DNA of 64,000 bases, taken from contig NC_134370.1 of the NCBI RefSeq assembly GCF_035582795.1, positions 42,457,501 through 42,521,500 of the forward strand, given 5' to 3'. This DNA is from Mycteria americana. Lineage: Eukaryota > Chordata > Aves > Ciconiiformes > Ciconiidae. Each line of letters opens with the position of its first letter. The stretch's first letter is position 1. This document shows positions 14,241 to 27,900 of the stretch, piece by piece. Under the pieces are notes generated by a model. The model was not told where the DNA came from, made no database searches, and worked only from the letters and a program-made list of their open reading frames with translations. The translations under genes were made by a program, and so were the position numbers.

Positions 14241-17200
14241 GTCCAGTTATCTGGAAGCAATTCTTTCCAAAAATCTGGACCCTAACAGATGGTCTGCTCT
14301 GTTAGTTCATATATAATGCACCTGCCTCATTAAAACATGTTATTCTAAGTTTCCTACTTACACCTTTGGCTAAAAACAAAGCAGAGCAAGTGTATCCTAA
14401 ACATGTGTAAAAGTTGCAATTTACCTCCACGCTCATTTCCTCGGCATTAACACATGCCCCTTCCTACCCTTGTTCCATTGTGATTTACTGGAAGGGTATT
14501 AAAGTGCAGGAACTCTCTCTTCTGGTGTTTGAAATTGATCTAGCACGTAAGGTCCCAGTCCTAAATGAGGCTTTTTATACCATCACATAAACAATAAAAG
14601 ATACTTCAGTATTCAAATTACATCAAATTATAGAATGACCATAACGGCTATTTCATGGTTAAAATTATCCTAAGCAACATAGTCAATACCAGCCACTTAA
14701 ATATGCGTTGTTTATAAGATTGAAAATTCTTCTTTTTATAAATAAAGATTTTACCTATACAATTGAAGAAAGACTTCTTTGCAGCCATACTTTAAAAAAA
14801 AAAAAAAGCTTTTTAAGTTAAGAAAAAGCTTTAAGGTTGAAGCTTTCCTAGTCCAAGTCTCAGCCTGCAGCAGATTTTGCAGTTGAGTAATAAACCCTTT
14901 TAAAATATGGTTTATTATGGAAATACTGTCAGAGCCTTAATTAAAGTAGGCACCAGAACAGTAGAGCTGCTTACACAACAAATAGATTCCGCAAAGAACA
15001 TCAGGCACTCGCTGACCTCTGCATTAAGTGCTTTTATTTCAGCCCACCATTTCAAATGGCACTATCAATAAAGTCATCTGAATGAGATCACTTGTATATC
15101 CTGCTTGCACAGCCCATAGAGTGCTTGACACAAACGAGAGAGATGAAACAGTAGGTAATGTCACCAGCAGCGGTTTGAAACCACGAATATGCATACATCT
15201 CCTACAACAGACCAAGGAATCGCTGTTGTCTGGGAAATGAAAAAGGACCTTTAAACCAGACTTTCAGGTCTGAGATTTAACTCAACTTTGGCTCAAATCT
15301 GCTGCACAGATCACAAAGAATTATGCTTTCATGTCAACAATATTTCTGTCTTATTAAATTTTCATAAAGGGTGAAATCCTGGCCTCACTGAAGTCATGGG
15401 AAATTTTGCCAATAGCTTCAGAGCCCAAGTTTTACCCAAAGTGAATCAGAGAATCACCTGCTCATTAGAAAAATCACGGCTTTTAGAAAAATGCTGCTTT
15501 ATGACAGGAATTCGTGATGTACAGCCTTCATATCTTAGTACAGCCTTCATTTCAGCATGTGCACCATGTGTCTAGGTTTAATCCCACAGTTCCTTATCCT
15601 GAGGCAAACAGGATTCTTTCCCAGTCAATTATGTTAATTGCAAAAGAACTTGTCTGTCCCTAGGGAAACTGTGGGAAGATTGCTGCATCACCACGCCAGT
15701 GATTCTGACCACATCCTCAATGCTGCTGCAAAACTGCAGGGGAGGACTGAGAAAAAGGGGCTTTTGCCTCCAGGTTTAACTAACCCTGTCAGATGTGCAA
15801 GCAGACTGCTTTGAGGAGGATGCTGAAGGTTGTCTGAATAGATGGTGTCCCTGGACACAGACAGTTTTTAAAGTGTTTTTTGTGGTTTTTTTCAGGGTAC
15901 AATGCAGGCACAGTCTCCCCTCAATTTTTGCAAATGCCACCTGGGCATCAGCAAATGTCCCCATTGCCAACTTCCTTTTGTATTTGGTTGTCCCAAAAAA
16001 ATGTTAGGAGTGCAGGACACCAGATATTTTGTGACAAGAAAATCGATCATATAAAGTATGCCTTGACATTCAGGTTTATTCAGTGAAAGAAATGCAGTGC
16101 TAGCACATGGAAAGAGCCCTGTTTAGGAATATAAGACGACACAGGATTGAAAACCACGTCTGCTAATGAAAAGCTCGTGGACTGTGCTCTATCCAGCCCA
16201 CAAAGAGAAGGCCAAGGAATAACTTAATCCCACTGGGATTGCATAAATACGGAAAACAACATTTGACAGAGGACTTTTCACTTTGGCAGACACCAGCCTA
16301 ATAAGATCTAATGGCTAGCTAAATCTAGACTCATTACAAGGCATGACACGGAGGGAGAAATAAATCAATCAAAGGAAAGGAATGGAAGATCTCTTGCTCT
16401 TCCCAAAAACTGAAAATTACAAGCCAGAGCAAACCCCACTAAAACATACCAAGCATCGTTTGGATCATCCATCACCAAAAGCATTAATGCCAAGACTGGA
16501 TGTTTCTTTCTAGATCGGCCCCAATTAAAACAGTCTTACGGCCTGCAGGGGACTGTTTTATCTGGTCATAGTGGTCCCTCTGGGCTTTCTAATCTGTAAT
16601 CTAATTTTCAATCACAGAACAGCACTGCTATGTACTCTCCTTGGTTCCATCCTTGGAAGTGTCATGTGGTGCAGGATGTGGTAAATAAAAGCACATAGCA
16701 CTTATTTTTAAAGCTGGCTGAGATGAGATAGGGAGGAAAGACTATTTGTGGGTGGTTTAAATGAATGTACTATATTTAATTCATGGCATTCATCAGATGA
16801 CACAGCAAGAGGCACATAACAAGGATCTAACAATTAAGATTTACTGAGAAAATGCAGTAATTCTACTTGTTTGGAATGAGTAAAAATGGCCTGCTCCTCA
16901 GCCAACCACTAGATTTTCATTTTCTATTCATTGGTTTCCCCCCAAAGCCTGGGAGTGAAACACGTATGTATTCGTGTTGGGTTTACTGACATAATATTTA
17001 AGAACATACCAGGTCTCTGTCCTGCTGACAAATTCTGGTGTGTAAAATGGGGACAGAACTGAAAAATAAACATGTCTGAGCATGGCCTTTACGTTCAGCA
17101 TTTAACCAGCTCCAGCTTGCTTCTGATCACTTCTAATTCTTTGTGGATTTGCCAGAGTGGAGGTGGCCAAGCAGCTCTTCTACCTGCCTGACACTACCGT

Positions 17201-19376
17201 GCTGCTCACAATTTCAACACACTTCATGCTTGGCAGAGCAGGAGCTAGGTCTGCCAAAAGCTTGGGTAGATTTTTATAATAAATAATAATAAATCTAATT
17301 GGCCCAAGAATGCATTTTTTCATGAGTGCCCTAGTCTCTCTACAATTCTCCACGTGATCGACAGACAAAAGATGCTCTTATCTTGCATATTTCTTTGAAA
17401 AGAACGTCTGCAATTAGAAAGAAATTTAACTGATACAAAGTTAGCTCAGTGGAAAACTGCAGGAACAGTGAAATTATCAGTCATTTGTAAAAACAGACAA
17501 AACTACACATTTGCTCATGTTTATCCAATGGGGCTCCAGAAAATAAATACTGAAGAACATTTTAATAGTACATTTCATAGCCTAGATAAAAACCGTATGA
17601 AAAAAAATCCAATTCCAAATCTTGGGCAACTTAACTTTTAAGTATAAATGCAAACACTCAGTACTGCTCTGAAATCAGCAGTCTCCTATTTTTTATATGA
17701 TAAGCAGATCTCTATTTATTAAATATCAAGTGGCCAATTTTCATTCCACAAGAGCTGAATGTATAGTTACTTTAAGTTTTTCTGGAAGGCAGTACTGTAG
17801 TGTTCTGGACAGACAGTCATTCTTTTAATCTGTTGATGTCTTTACTTCATGAGCTTATGAGTGGGAGCTCCTTTAAAATTAACATGAAAGAACTATACAC
17901 ATATAAAGAGCATATTCACAGCCAGACAAACAATAAATAGCTCAATGAGGTCAGATCGTGATATTACAGCAAAGACTTGTCTAGCATGTGTGCATGTTAT
18001 TTAAAAGTTCAAAAAGTCACATACATTTTTAACAAACCAAAACCACATATTATGAGTTTATTACTGTTGAGTCTTCAGAGCAATAGCTTAGCAGACGGGA
18101 ATAACAACCCAAGTTGAAGTTTATGATGTTCCATATTTTTTCTGCACGACAGATTTAAGCCCCATGAAGCTCTGTAACCAGACAATTCCCACCCTTTACA
18201 CACTCAACCTGGGATTCCCATAAACTACAAACTTCCTCCACTGTAACCAAGAGAAACTAAAAACAAAAATTATGCAAATCACTCCCCAAAACACAGATCT
18301 GTGTCTCAGAAAATGAAAATAATTACTCTACTGTAGTTTAAATTCTATGTAATTATTTTCTCTCACTTCACTTAGCACAAGAGAAACAGAAAGAGTCTGA
18401 CTGATTTGTGTTAAGTCGCAACGCATTTAGCAAATTTCCACTGTCTCTGCAGTAGATTTAAGGCTCATGATCTCTGTTCACATTAAATTAGAAATTCTAG
18501 TTTTGAAAAAATTAGTAACTCCTCAAAACAGAGAAGTGCAAATGTAGCTGTTTAACCACCCTAAAATCCTGTTTAAAATAAATCCAGTTCGTTAAGTAAG
18601 GAAAGGAAGTAAAAACGTCAGCATCACCCCTACCACTTTTCCTCCAGAGTGCTGTATGTGGGGAGCATGTCAACATGAGAACCATGCAGTGTCGTCGGCC
18701 CGCGGAGAGAACTGTGGTTACTTGCACCTCCAAAACCTGGGTCTCGGCTCAGCCGGGGAGGGCCTGGCCCTGTGCACAATGCAGGGGTGGTCCTGCCGTC
18801 CCCAGCTTCCTGGAAGCCTGACTGGAAAGGGATTTTTTTTGTTGTCAGATTGTAGGATTTGGAAAAGGCCCTGGAGGGGGATTCCACCATCAGGCTATGC
18901 TAAAATGGTGAACAACCTCCCAGGGGAAACTCAGCTGGTCTGGGTCAGGGCTCCTTTTGTCCCTCTGTCTCACAGACTTCACATTTCTGGAATATTTGAG
19001 AAAACCTCCACAGCACAATCTTGCTGGTGGTCTCATGTCACCTTGTGCAGCTGCATCTCTTAGGTAGTCCCTAGAAGCTGACCCACTGAAGCCCTCCCTA
19101 TAGGTAGGTGACTGAATTTTTCAGCGGAGGAGGAAGCCTAACAAAACTTTCTCCTACATTTGCAAAGGAAAAGGACCACCAAAACACAGTACGTCACTTC
19201 ATCCAGGCCTCCATGACGGAAGCAAATAGGGAAAAGTAGAAGCTAATTTTGGTTTCCCCCGATGCACACCTTTGCGCCATCTCTGGGAGCACACTCACAA
19301 CTCTGTGACCTGGGCACACATCCAGCTACAGCAGTGCCTTCTCTGGATGATCAAAGTCACTGAGATGGAAAAGGCA

Positions 19377-19400
19377 AAAAAAAAAAAAAAAAAAAAAAAA
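19377..19400. repeat. Poly-A tract (about 24 bases)
   Basis: An uninterrupted A run in the intron with no recognisable retrocopy body to its left. Confidence 0.95.
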
Positions 19401-21877
19401 GAAAATTCCTCGGTACCAACTCCACAACAGGGGGAACATGCTCCTAATTGAACTAAGTACCTCTAACGAACAAGGTTACAAAGACAGCTCACTAATTTTA
19501 AACTGATATAGTTACCAGCTTCCAACTCAAAGTTATTAAATCCTCAAAGAAACAAAATAACTGCTGAATTTTATAAAACCATTCAAATACCCAGTGATGC
19601 CTCTGTAAGATACGCAGTTACCTGTGGCAGCAGAGGAACCTCCTAAAACTCTGTTGCATCCTTCATTTCACCAGTTGAAGTTACAGGGATTATAATTTCC
19701 AAGGGACCTAATCTGTACCTGAACCTAAATGTGCCTTCTCTGCCTGCTTTATTGTTTAACTTTTAGCTGGTGACACCCCTTGGAGCAGGACAGAGCCAGC
19801 CAAAAAAATTATTCTGGCAAGTCCCTGCCATCACTAGCCTCCTGCGTAGATGCTCGAGGATGTCTCAGTCTCCTCCAACTGCCCTTTCAGCCCGACAGGC
19901 CTGCAAAGGTCTGTCTGAACAATCCCCAGCCTTCAGGAGCTCCAGGATGTTTGCCAGACAGAGAAGCTGTCTGTCAAGCCAAACTGCCAGCCTCACTGTC
20001 TTCTGGAGGCCACGACTTCACTGCTCACTTAAAATGTGGTAGATGCTTGCATTCTGGTTAATTGGTTTGAATGGTCCCAACAATCAATTATTTTCACATG
20101 CCCCCTTATTTTCACACTATATAGAATACCTGCCTAGAGTTTTAATTCAACAACTCTCCAAACTAAAGCAGGTTACCTTCTCCTAGTTGTTATGAAATAC
20201 AAAAGGTATCTAAAAGCATGTAAAGAGCTGTAAATTACATTAAAAACCTGATTTTAAGGTTTTTATAAAAACTTGCACTGGGCTTAAATTTGAGAAAGGA
20301 ATCAATCTGCCTCCCAATTTGTAAATTGTACATTCATATGGAGGATAATAGGGGGGAAAAAAAGTCTTAAGTATTTCATGCATTCATATTAATCAGTAAC
20401 ACAAATATGAACACTTATAGAATTCCTTTTATTTTAAAGGGGAGGAATTTAAGATACAGTTTTCAAACTGACTGTGAACAAGACTACAAAAGCACAAAGC
20501 CTGACAACTAGGAAGGTGATTCAGGCTACCTGAAACACCATGGGCTTCCCTAAGCAGTTCTTTCCAGGGAACTGATGGTACTATCACCAACTGAAAATTA
20601 AGTTTAAGGCCTGCACTCACAGATAACATTGCTGCACCTCAGCTTTGGCATCATCAGACCAAGCGCACCAGCTGGCAACATTTCATCTGAAAGATCATGC
20701 ACATCACAGACAATTTTCAAGTTAATATCAAGTTATGTACACATGATGGAGGGAACAGTAAGGCAGTTCAAAGTTCTCATTACTTGCCCAAACAGGCCGA
20801 TATTTAAAGGCTGCATGAATAAATCCGATGCTGATCTATATGTGCTGTGGTTAGCTGCTTCTAAAATGAAACCTCCATCCTGATGCGATCTGATCACTGT
20901 ATTGTTTATCCAGTCATACTGGATTCACTCCAAAATTTCAGGCAGTCTGTTCAAAATTACCTAAGTTGAAGCTTGCTATAATCACATCTGGTTTAGCCTA
21001 CAGCTGTGTCTTACCAACTTGATTAAAAGAATGAAAACAAAGCCCCAGTGAAAACTAAAGCCACAGATAGACCTCACCTTCAAAATACTGAGCCAGATTC
21101 TCCCCTCTCATTGCTCTTGTGCTACCCAGCAAAAGTTACTAGCATTGCTTATTGTAATAAGGGTGGATCTTAAGGCTTCACCTAAGATTTTATTTTAAAT
21201 GGTCTTCATTTAAAATGGTCTGCAAGTGATAAGCAATAGCCAATTAGTATCTATCTGATCTGCTGAACAGAAAAACTCAAAACATTGTACCCAAAACAGC
21301 TCATTTCATTTAAGGGCTAAAGATATTCCAAGCCCCAGTTGCAAAGCAGTAGTACCAGTTCCCACATCAAAACACGAAATAAAAAATAAAAAAAAAAATT
21401 TAAAAAAATCACTTCTAGCATGCTCCATGTTTTGGGATTGGAAGAACTCTACTTATCAAAGAATACACAGGATTTCCCCTTGCTATTCCCCATTAATTAC
21501 GAAAAGTGACACCATGCAAATTAAAATAACAGAAAACTTTGCAGAAGAGATTCTGGTTTATTGGGCAGTCAGAGTCCTGACTTGCTTTAATTTGGCTGCC
21601 ACAAACCTGAACTTCTCCTTGTTACCTTCTAGCTTAATAGGAAAGGAAAAAGGAGAAAGGATTCTATGTACCATGATTAGTGAGGCATCACTTAAGAGAC
21701 AGTCTTCCTAAGAGAAACTATTGATATTCCAGATGTTGCCATTCAAAACCATAAAACTGTGATAACATGCAATTCTCAAACACCACATGCACACCTAGCC
21801 AGCCTTGGGAAATTCACCAAAAAATGCTAAACCTTACATTTTTAAAGAATATCATACACAAAGCATTATGTGCATTT

Positions 21878-21965
21878 GTGTGTGTGTGTATGTATACACA
21901 ACATCTGTGTATACATACATGTATATACACACCTACACAGACACACACATTCAATATATATACTC
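21878..21965. repeat. TG/TA/CA microsatellite cluster
   Basis: A TG run, then interspersed tatacaca and tacatacatg units, then a CA-rich part and a short TA run. It is an impure dinucleotide cluster about 90 bases long. Confidence 0.85.
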
Positions 21966-24900
21966 TTTAAAACTGTGCAAACCTAAAGTACCCCCAAAGC
22001 TAGTGCAAATCAACCAGGCTTAACCACTTTCTCCAAGTCTTTCACATACAGTCATCAGGGCCTAGGCACTGTCAGAGAAAGAGTTTACAGGAGTCTGCTA
22101 AGCTGGATAGATCACTTCACGCAAAAGCAGATAGATAAGTGAAACTGAGGTTATCTCCAAAATGGACAGTATGCTCCATTTTGCAGGCATCATTCCTAAT
22201 GCTCCGTTACTGTGGTTTCCAACAGCCTAAACAGCAAACCTTAGTGGTCAGCTTTCCATCTAGATTGCGGAACTGCACAACACTTACCAAGGCTCAAGGA
22301 ATGTCTGAAAAGGTTGAGAGACACCAGAGGTGTCCACTCCCATGCTCACAAATAAAGACTGCTGGAGCATTTCTCCGTTACTGCGCTGCATGTGAACTGT
22401 CACATCAGCCATCTGATCGAGACATTAAACCATAACATACTACTACCTGGACACAAGTACATGCAAATGATCCCTGAAACAAGAATAAGCCAGAAAAAGA
22501 ATGAACCAGAAATTCGGTTTTGCTCTAGCTTCCAGAATGTGTAATCCCCTATTATGCTTGTGCATATGAAGAACATGCAACATTCTCTTCATCGTTCTAA
22601 AAAACACTTAGAGAAAGTTACAAATCATCTAGCGAACATCTTCAAATCTTGCACAAGATTTCTAATCCTAATACAATTGATGACTCGTGATTTGTAGCCT
22701 CAGTAAGTGAAACTGCTGACATCAAAATTGTTGCCAGTAGTGAGCTGGCATGATAACTATGCCCAGTTACTGTCAGCTAGCCAAACGCCTCCCAAAAATA
22801 GTATCAGAGATATGAGGTCTAATTAGAAGTGTCTGAATTACCAGGGTTCCTATATTTAAAAAAAAAAAAGTTATTGATAAGAACTGAGCAGACGGTTTCC
22901 ATTCCAGTACGAGCATTCTAGTAAAACATTCTCTCTACAGTATTCAGAGTATTAAAACTCTAATGACTGGCCCCATTAAAAACTTCCTACCTGGCAGTTT
23001 TGTCCTTTGTTCAGAGTGGAAGATTTACAACTAATTCTTTAGTTTTTATGAGAAGATGTTTTAGGTGCACTGCAACTAAAGCATATCTCACAAAGGATCA
23101 CAACCATCAGACATCTGTAAAGAGAAGATACATGCTATAAACTGCATTGAGAGTTTTTGAAGTACAATGCAGTGTAAGCCTCAACTGGTAATGAACAATT
23201 AATTAGCGTGCATTTGTAAAAACATTTAAAATTTAGGGCTGGTCTGATTACACATAACCATTTTTATGAAAACACGTTTACCACATCTGTGCAGTACTGG
23301 TTTACTTCCTACATTATTAGAAAGCATCCTGAGAAAGTGCAGAATTATATGTGAAATCAGAGCCCATATCTAGATGCATCTTGGAGGTCAACACAAGTCC
23401 AAACTAACTCCTTCAGCAAGGACCTCATCTTGTATCTATGCTTTGGAGCCTTCTGCATTAAAGACGATGAATTTAATCTCCCTAATTTTCTTACATGCCC
23501 AGGGCTCCTGTTTCCAAAAGCCCACATGCCTTCTGCTATTGCCTGTCTTACTTGGGCAATAATTAGCATGGGCTCACAATGACTGGATATCAGCTGTCAT
23601 TTTCACTGCTTTTTGTAGCATCTCAGGATGCTCCAGGATGAGCCATAGGCTGGGATACATCATCAAGGAGACCAGCTTCAACTTTATGCTCTAGATGAGA
23701 TATTGCTGTCTAATCAGGACACAGGCCGCCTAACTCAGAGCTCTGGTCCCTCTCTTTGTGGTCTCCTCCCATGGTCTCCTTGTTCCACATCCATGTTCCC
23801 ACACTGCTGATACTACCCATGCTCCATATCCTATTTTCCCATCATGCTTATTTTTCTGAACTTCTCCCACCTTCCTGCCAATTCTCTCATCATACTTCCC
23901 ATGAAGCAGAAGTAGGACACAGTTAAAGGACTTCCACACATCACCCAGAAGCAAGGCATGGCACTGTAGTTAAGAGAGGCATGAAAGCCTGGCAAGTGCC
24001 TGGGATGCAGAACAAAGTCTGGCTTCATACAGGAGAATCAATGCTTCCCTCTTCCACATGGGCATGACTTCTTTCTCTGCTACTCAGACACACCAGAAAA
24101 CAAACTACCTACAGAGTAGCAACCCAGAAAGCTGAAACATACAGTCCATTTGTGCAACAGGATCCAACCCACTTTTCTGGGGCTGCTCTGGGATGTACCA
24201 CACTTTTAAGAAAGTGAGACAGCGGCCAGCTTGGGTGACAGTTAAAATGCAGGGAGCACACTTCCAGCTAGGCTTTGTGCTGCATTACTAATATTCTCCA
24301 AGAGCCTTTGGCTCTCGGTGGTCATCTTTTACCCCACCCCCAGGAGTCTCTCAGCACCAGCAGCACAGTCAAACTGCTTGTGCTATAGGAGTGGGGCTCC
24401 CCCGTTGTCACAAACGTGGGATTAAACGTTAAGCATTAAACATCTCCTACAAAGGCTACTGGAGTTGTAAACCTATATTGATCTATAGGGCCTGACATTT
24501 ACTGGAGGTTCTCCCTCCCCCCAACCCTGTACATTTATGTGCAAAAGGTGATAGATGAGTGTAATCACACTGGACAACATTTCAAGATGAGAAAGGATCT
24601 GAGATTTCTCCTGAAGAATACCATAGCCACACATCTTCATTTTACTGCAGTGTTGATGAAACTGATGTAACAAAGCCAAAGTATATTCAGCGTGCCCTGC
24701 TCACCAACCTACCTGCATTTTCCTTTCCTAAATTCTGGTAATGCTGATGTCCACACACAAATCCATCACTGACTCATGTGATACTTGGATTTTGTTTCAC
24801 GTGTTGAAGGAAACAGAAAGTCCTTGTACAACAGCAACTGAGAGTCTAAGAAAGCGGTCTGGAGGCTATGCAGTTTGTTTCCCCAACAAACTATGAAAAT

Positions 24901-27900
24901 TATGAAGCTGAGAGCATTAAAAACTGTTAGTCAGCACAGCAGCCTTTGAGAGCACTGCCCCTTTCAGAAATGCAGCTCCTATTTAAGCAGAAACATCTGG
25001 TAAACCATCCACGACTCATCCTGCAGACACCTGTATGCACAGCTTCATTTTATATGCAGCCAGTAGATGCAATAAGGGAAGAGCAAAACCTTTCATTTCC
25101 TAAAGGTACTTGTTACAGCAGCCACTGTGCAAATTTCAGCAAAGTTTTTCAGGCACTCCAAACCTCAGTGAGCCATTTGATTTAATGCTTCCTTAAAGAT
25201 CACCATTCTCTACAGCATAAAATAGCACCACCTTTGAAAAAAAAAAAATTTCATAAAGTCCTAAAATTTAGTCAAGTCACAGAAAGCAATATTTGCACCA
25301 CCCTGAAATCAACATTTTTACGTACCAAAATGAAGCATTTTTGTTACCAACTGTTCCCACAGAAAGAGAACACTCACTCCAATTTCCCCAAACAGAAAAA
25401 AGCAAGAAAAGACATTTTTAGATTGTACAAAAATACAAAGAACTGATATAACCAACAAGGAAGTGTGGCTTGTGTGTAACACTATTAATCTATCTTGACT
25501 GAACAATATATATATTTTTTTTTTTTCCACTCTTCCGCCTCCACTTTTTGTTTGCTGTTGAGGACAGATAAGTGCTACTGGCAGTATCTTGGCACAGGCA
25601 TTTCACTAAACAGTAGGTATTGTAATAGCAAAAAATCTTAAGTCTCTTGGATTTCGCAGAATTTTACTTCAGGCCTATTTGACTGAAAGATCTCGGTTCC
25701 AGGTTCGTGTTGGAACAACAACTATTTACAGCACAACAGCAAATGTTTCCTCTGTAGAAAGTGCCAATCCAGTCAAATGAGGTATTTTAAAATTTTGATT
25801 AAATCCCATAACCTTCTGCTGATCACATACTGTGAAGGCAAACAATAACTGAGACAAAGAATACCACTTCTGGAAGTCACAGGGTAGGTACAATCAGAAG
25901 TATGACCGGTTGAATGAGGCACATGAGGAGTCCTAGCACAGAGACAAAAGCATCATGGTCAAGTTGAAAGACTGGTGCTGGAGACTGCTTAATAACTTGA
26001 AATAGAAAGTAGTTTTGCTACAAGCTAGCTTAGGAGAAGCACATTCAGCAGAGACAGAAACATAAACTGTAATTTTGACACTGAGCAACAAAGGGTTAGT
26101 AGCAAAAGTTGATCAAACTTTCTAGCCATGGAATTATTATTTGCCTTCCTCTGGTGGAGGCATAAAAGCTACCAGAGGACACAAAAAGCTTTACTGAAAG
26201 TAAGGTGAAGTGGGTTCTGTGTGGAGGAAAAAAACAAAAACCAAGTCCTGTGACTGAAAATGCCAAGGCCAGGCAGAAGGAAGAACAGTAATCTCTCTAC
26301 ACCTTGATGGAAACCTAAGTGCCAGAAGATGCATTTTCTCATTACTCTGCTTTGCAAGAGAAAACTCAGAGTACACAGGAACCCCACCTCTTGGTGCCAA
26401 GGTGATGGTGGCAGAGATGAAGATCGGTAGAACAAGTGTCATGCCATGGTAGCAAGACCTGTCAAGTACCACACTCTGTGCTTTCAACATTGCCAGGAGC
26501 AAACAGAAGAGCAGATGAAAGTCCCAGACCATTTTGCAAACATCAAGTCGTGGCTGCTCAGCACTGACAGCATCAAAATAACCCTGGAAAGGAGGATGCT
26601 TTTAACAACCACAACCACCCAGCGGTAGACTACTCCTGGAGGAAACATAGATGGCTCAGTCTTGCAGGGGTCTACTTTAGACCTGACCAGAGTGGTGCCC
26701 AAGAAAAGTAGACTGACATCTGGAGGAGTCCCCAGGGTAGCTTCATGAGCCTGGGAAGTCTCAGTCAACCATAGCACTCCATAAAGGCAAGAAGATGGAC
26801 ATCCTGCTGGAGATGTTTTAGTCTTCCCTGGGGTAAGGCTGCATGGGAAATCTAGGAGGGATTGAGGACAGAGACTGAGATTATGAAGTGGATGAGGAGT
26901 TCTTCCCTCACCAATGTGAAAAACAAAAAAGCCAATCAGCAGCAGCTGACACATTAGGAGTTTTCATATGGAAGAGATATTCAGAATTATGGTGTGTACG
27001 TTTTCTTTTTTAAGGGATTTTTCAAAATCAGTTCACAGCAGTGTCATCTTTTATACCAGTTTTGTCAGGGCTACTAAATTAGCTTTTTATTTACTCTGAA
27101 GTGTCTTTTTAGGGAAAATTTAAAACTGTTCCAAGAAATAAGAGTGCTAAATCTTCTTAGACAGGAAGGTACCTTACTGTGTTGCTGTGCCTTTGATCAT
27201 TTAAGGGTATAAGTTTGGCACATGCTGTTGAGAGAAGTCATACCCTCTATTAGTTCAGCAGATACAGCACAGAAAAAACAGACATACTTTCAGGCTCGCT
27301 AACCTTGCCTGCCTTTATCAAGTCTGAAATAGAAGCTGTAATTGGCAAACTAAGCACTAATTCAGAGCAATTGCTCTGGCTGTAACTTGATTATGTTAAT
27401 CAAGTTAACAGTTTGGAAAAAAAAAAAGATTATGGTTGATAGTAATTATCTTTCTCTTCTGCAAGACTAATGCATGCATCATCTTCCTCTCTGCTAACAT
27501 CTTTTTACTACACGGGCATACACTACCTTTTCTTTCAAATTGCTTGACTGAAATACAGCTGTGACTCCATAGGCAGGATGTTACACAGGCAATGTTCAGG
27601 TTTGCTTTTATTTTTGCTAATGTTCTGCCTGTAACAAACACAACCAAGTTCTTCAAGGCAGCCTGGGGATTTCACACATACTTCCCATAGTGAGAGGTGT
27701 ATGAATCCTGTAAATGGGACGAAAAGCCTCAGTCACATCTGAATCTGAATGGGAGGACACAGCCTTTGGACTATAATTTAGCCACTTGTTTCCTAGGAAA
27801 GGTCAACATCTTTTTTTGTCCCCACCTTCAGCTGGATTTATTTATCCCCTTACTATTCTCAGTAGCTCTGCAAAACTAATTTCCTTCATTTTTTGGCTTT

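Noticed and set aside
18656-19063. 135-codon plus-strand frame in a locally GC-richer patch
   Set aside because: The translation shows no family resemblance or compositional sign of coding. Overlapping minus-strand frames of similar quality exist.
26484-26954. 156-codon minus-strand frame in intron 4
   Set aside because: No recognisable domain, no splice context and no retrocopy hallmarks such as a poly-A tail. It is most likely a chance open frame; a decayed retrocopy cannot be excluded by eye.
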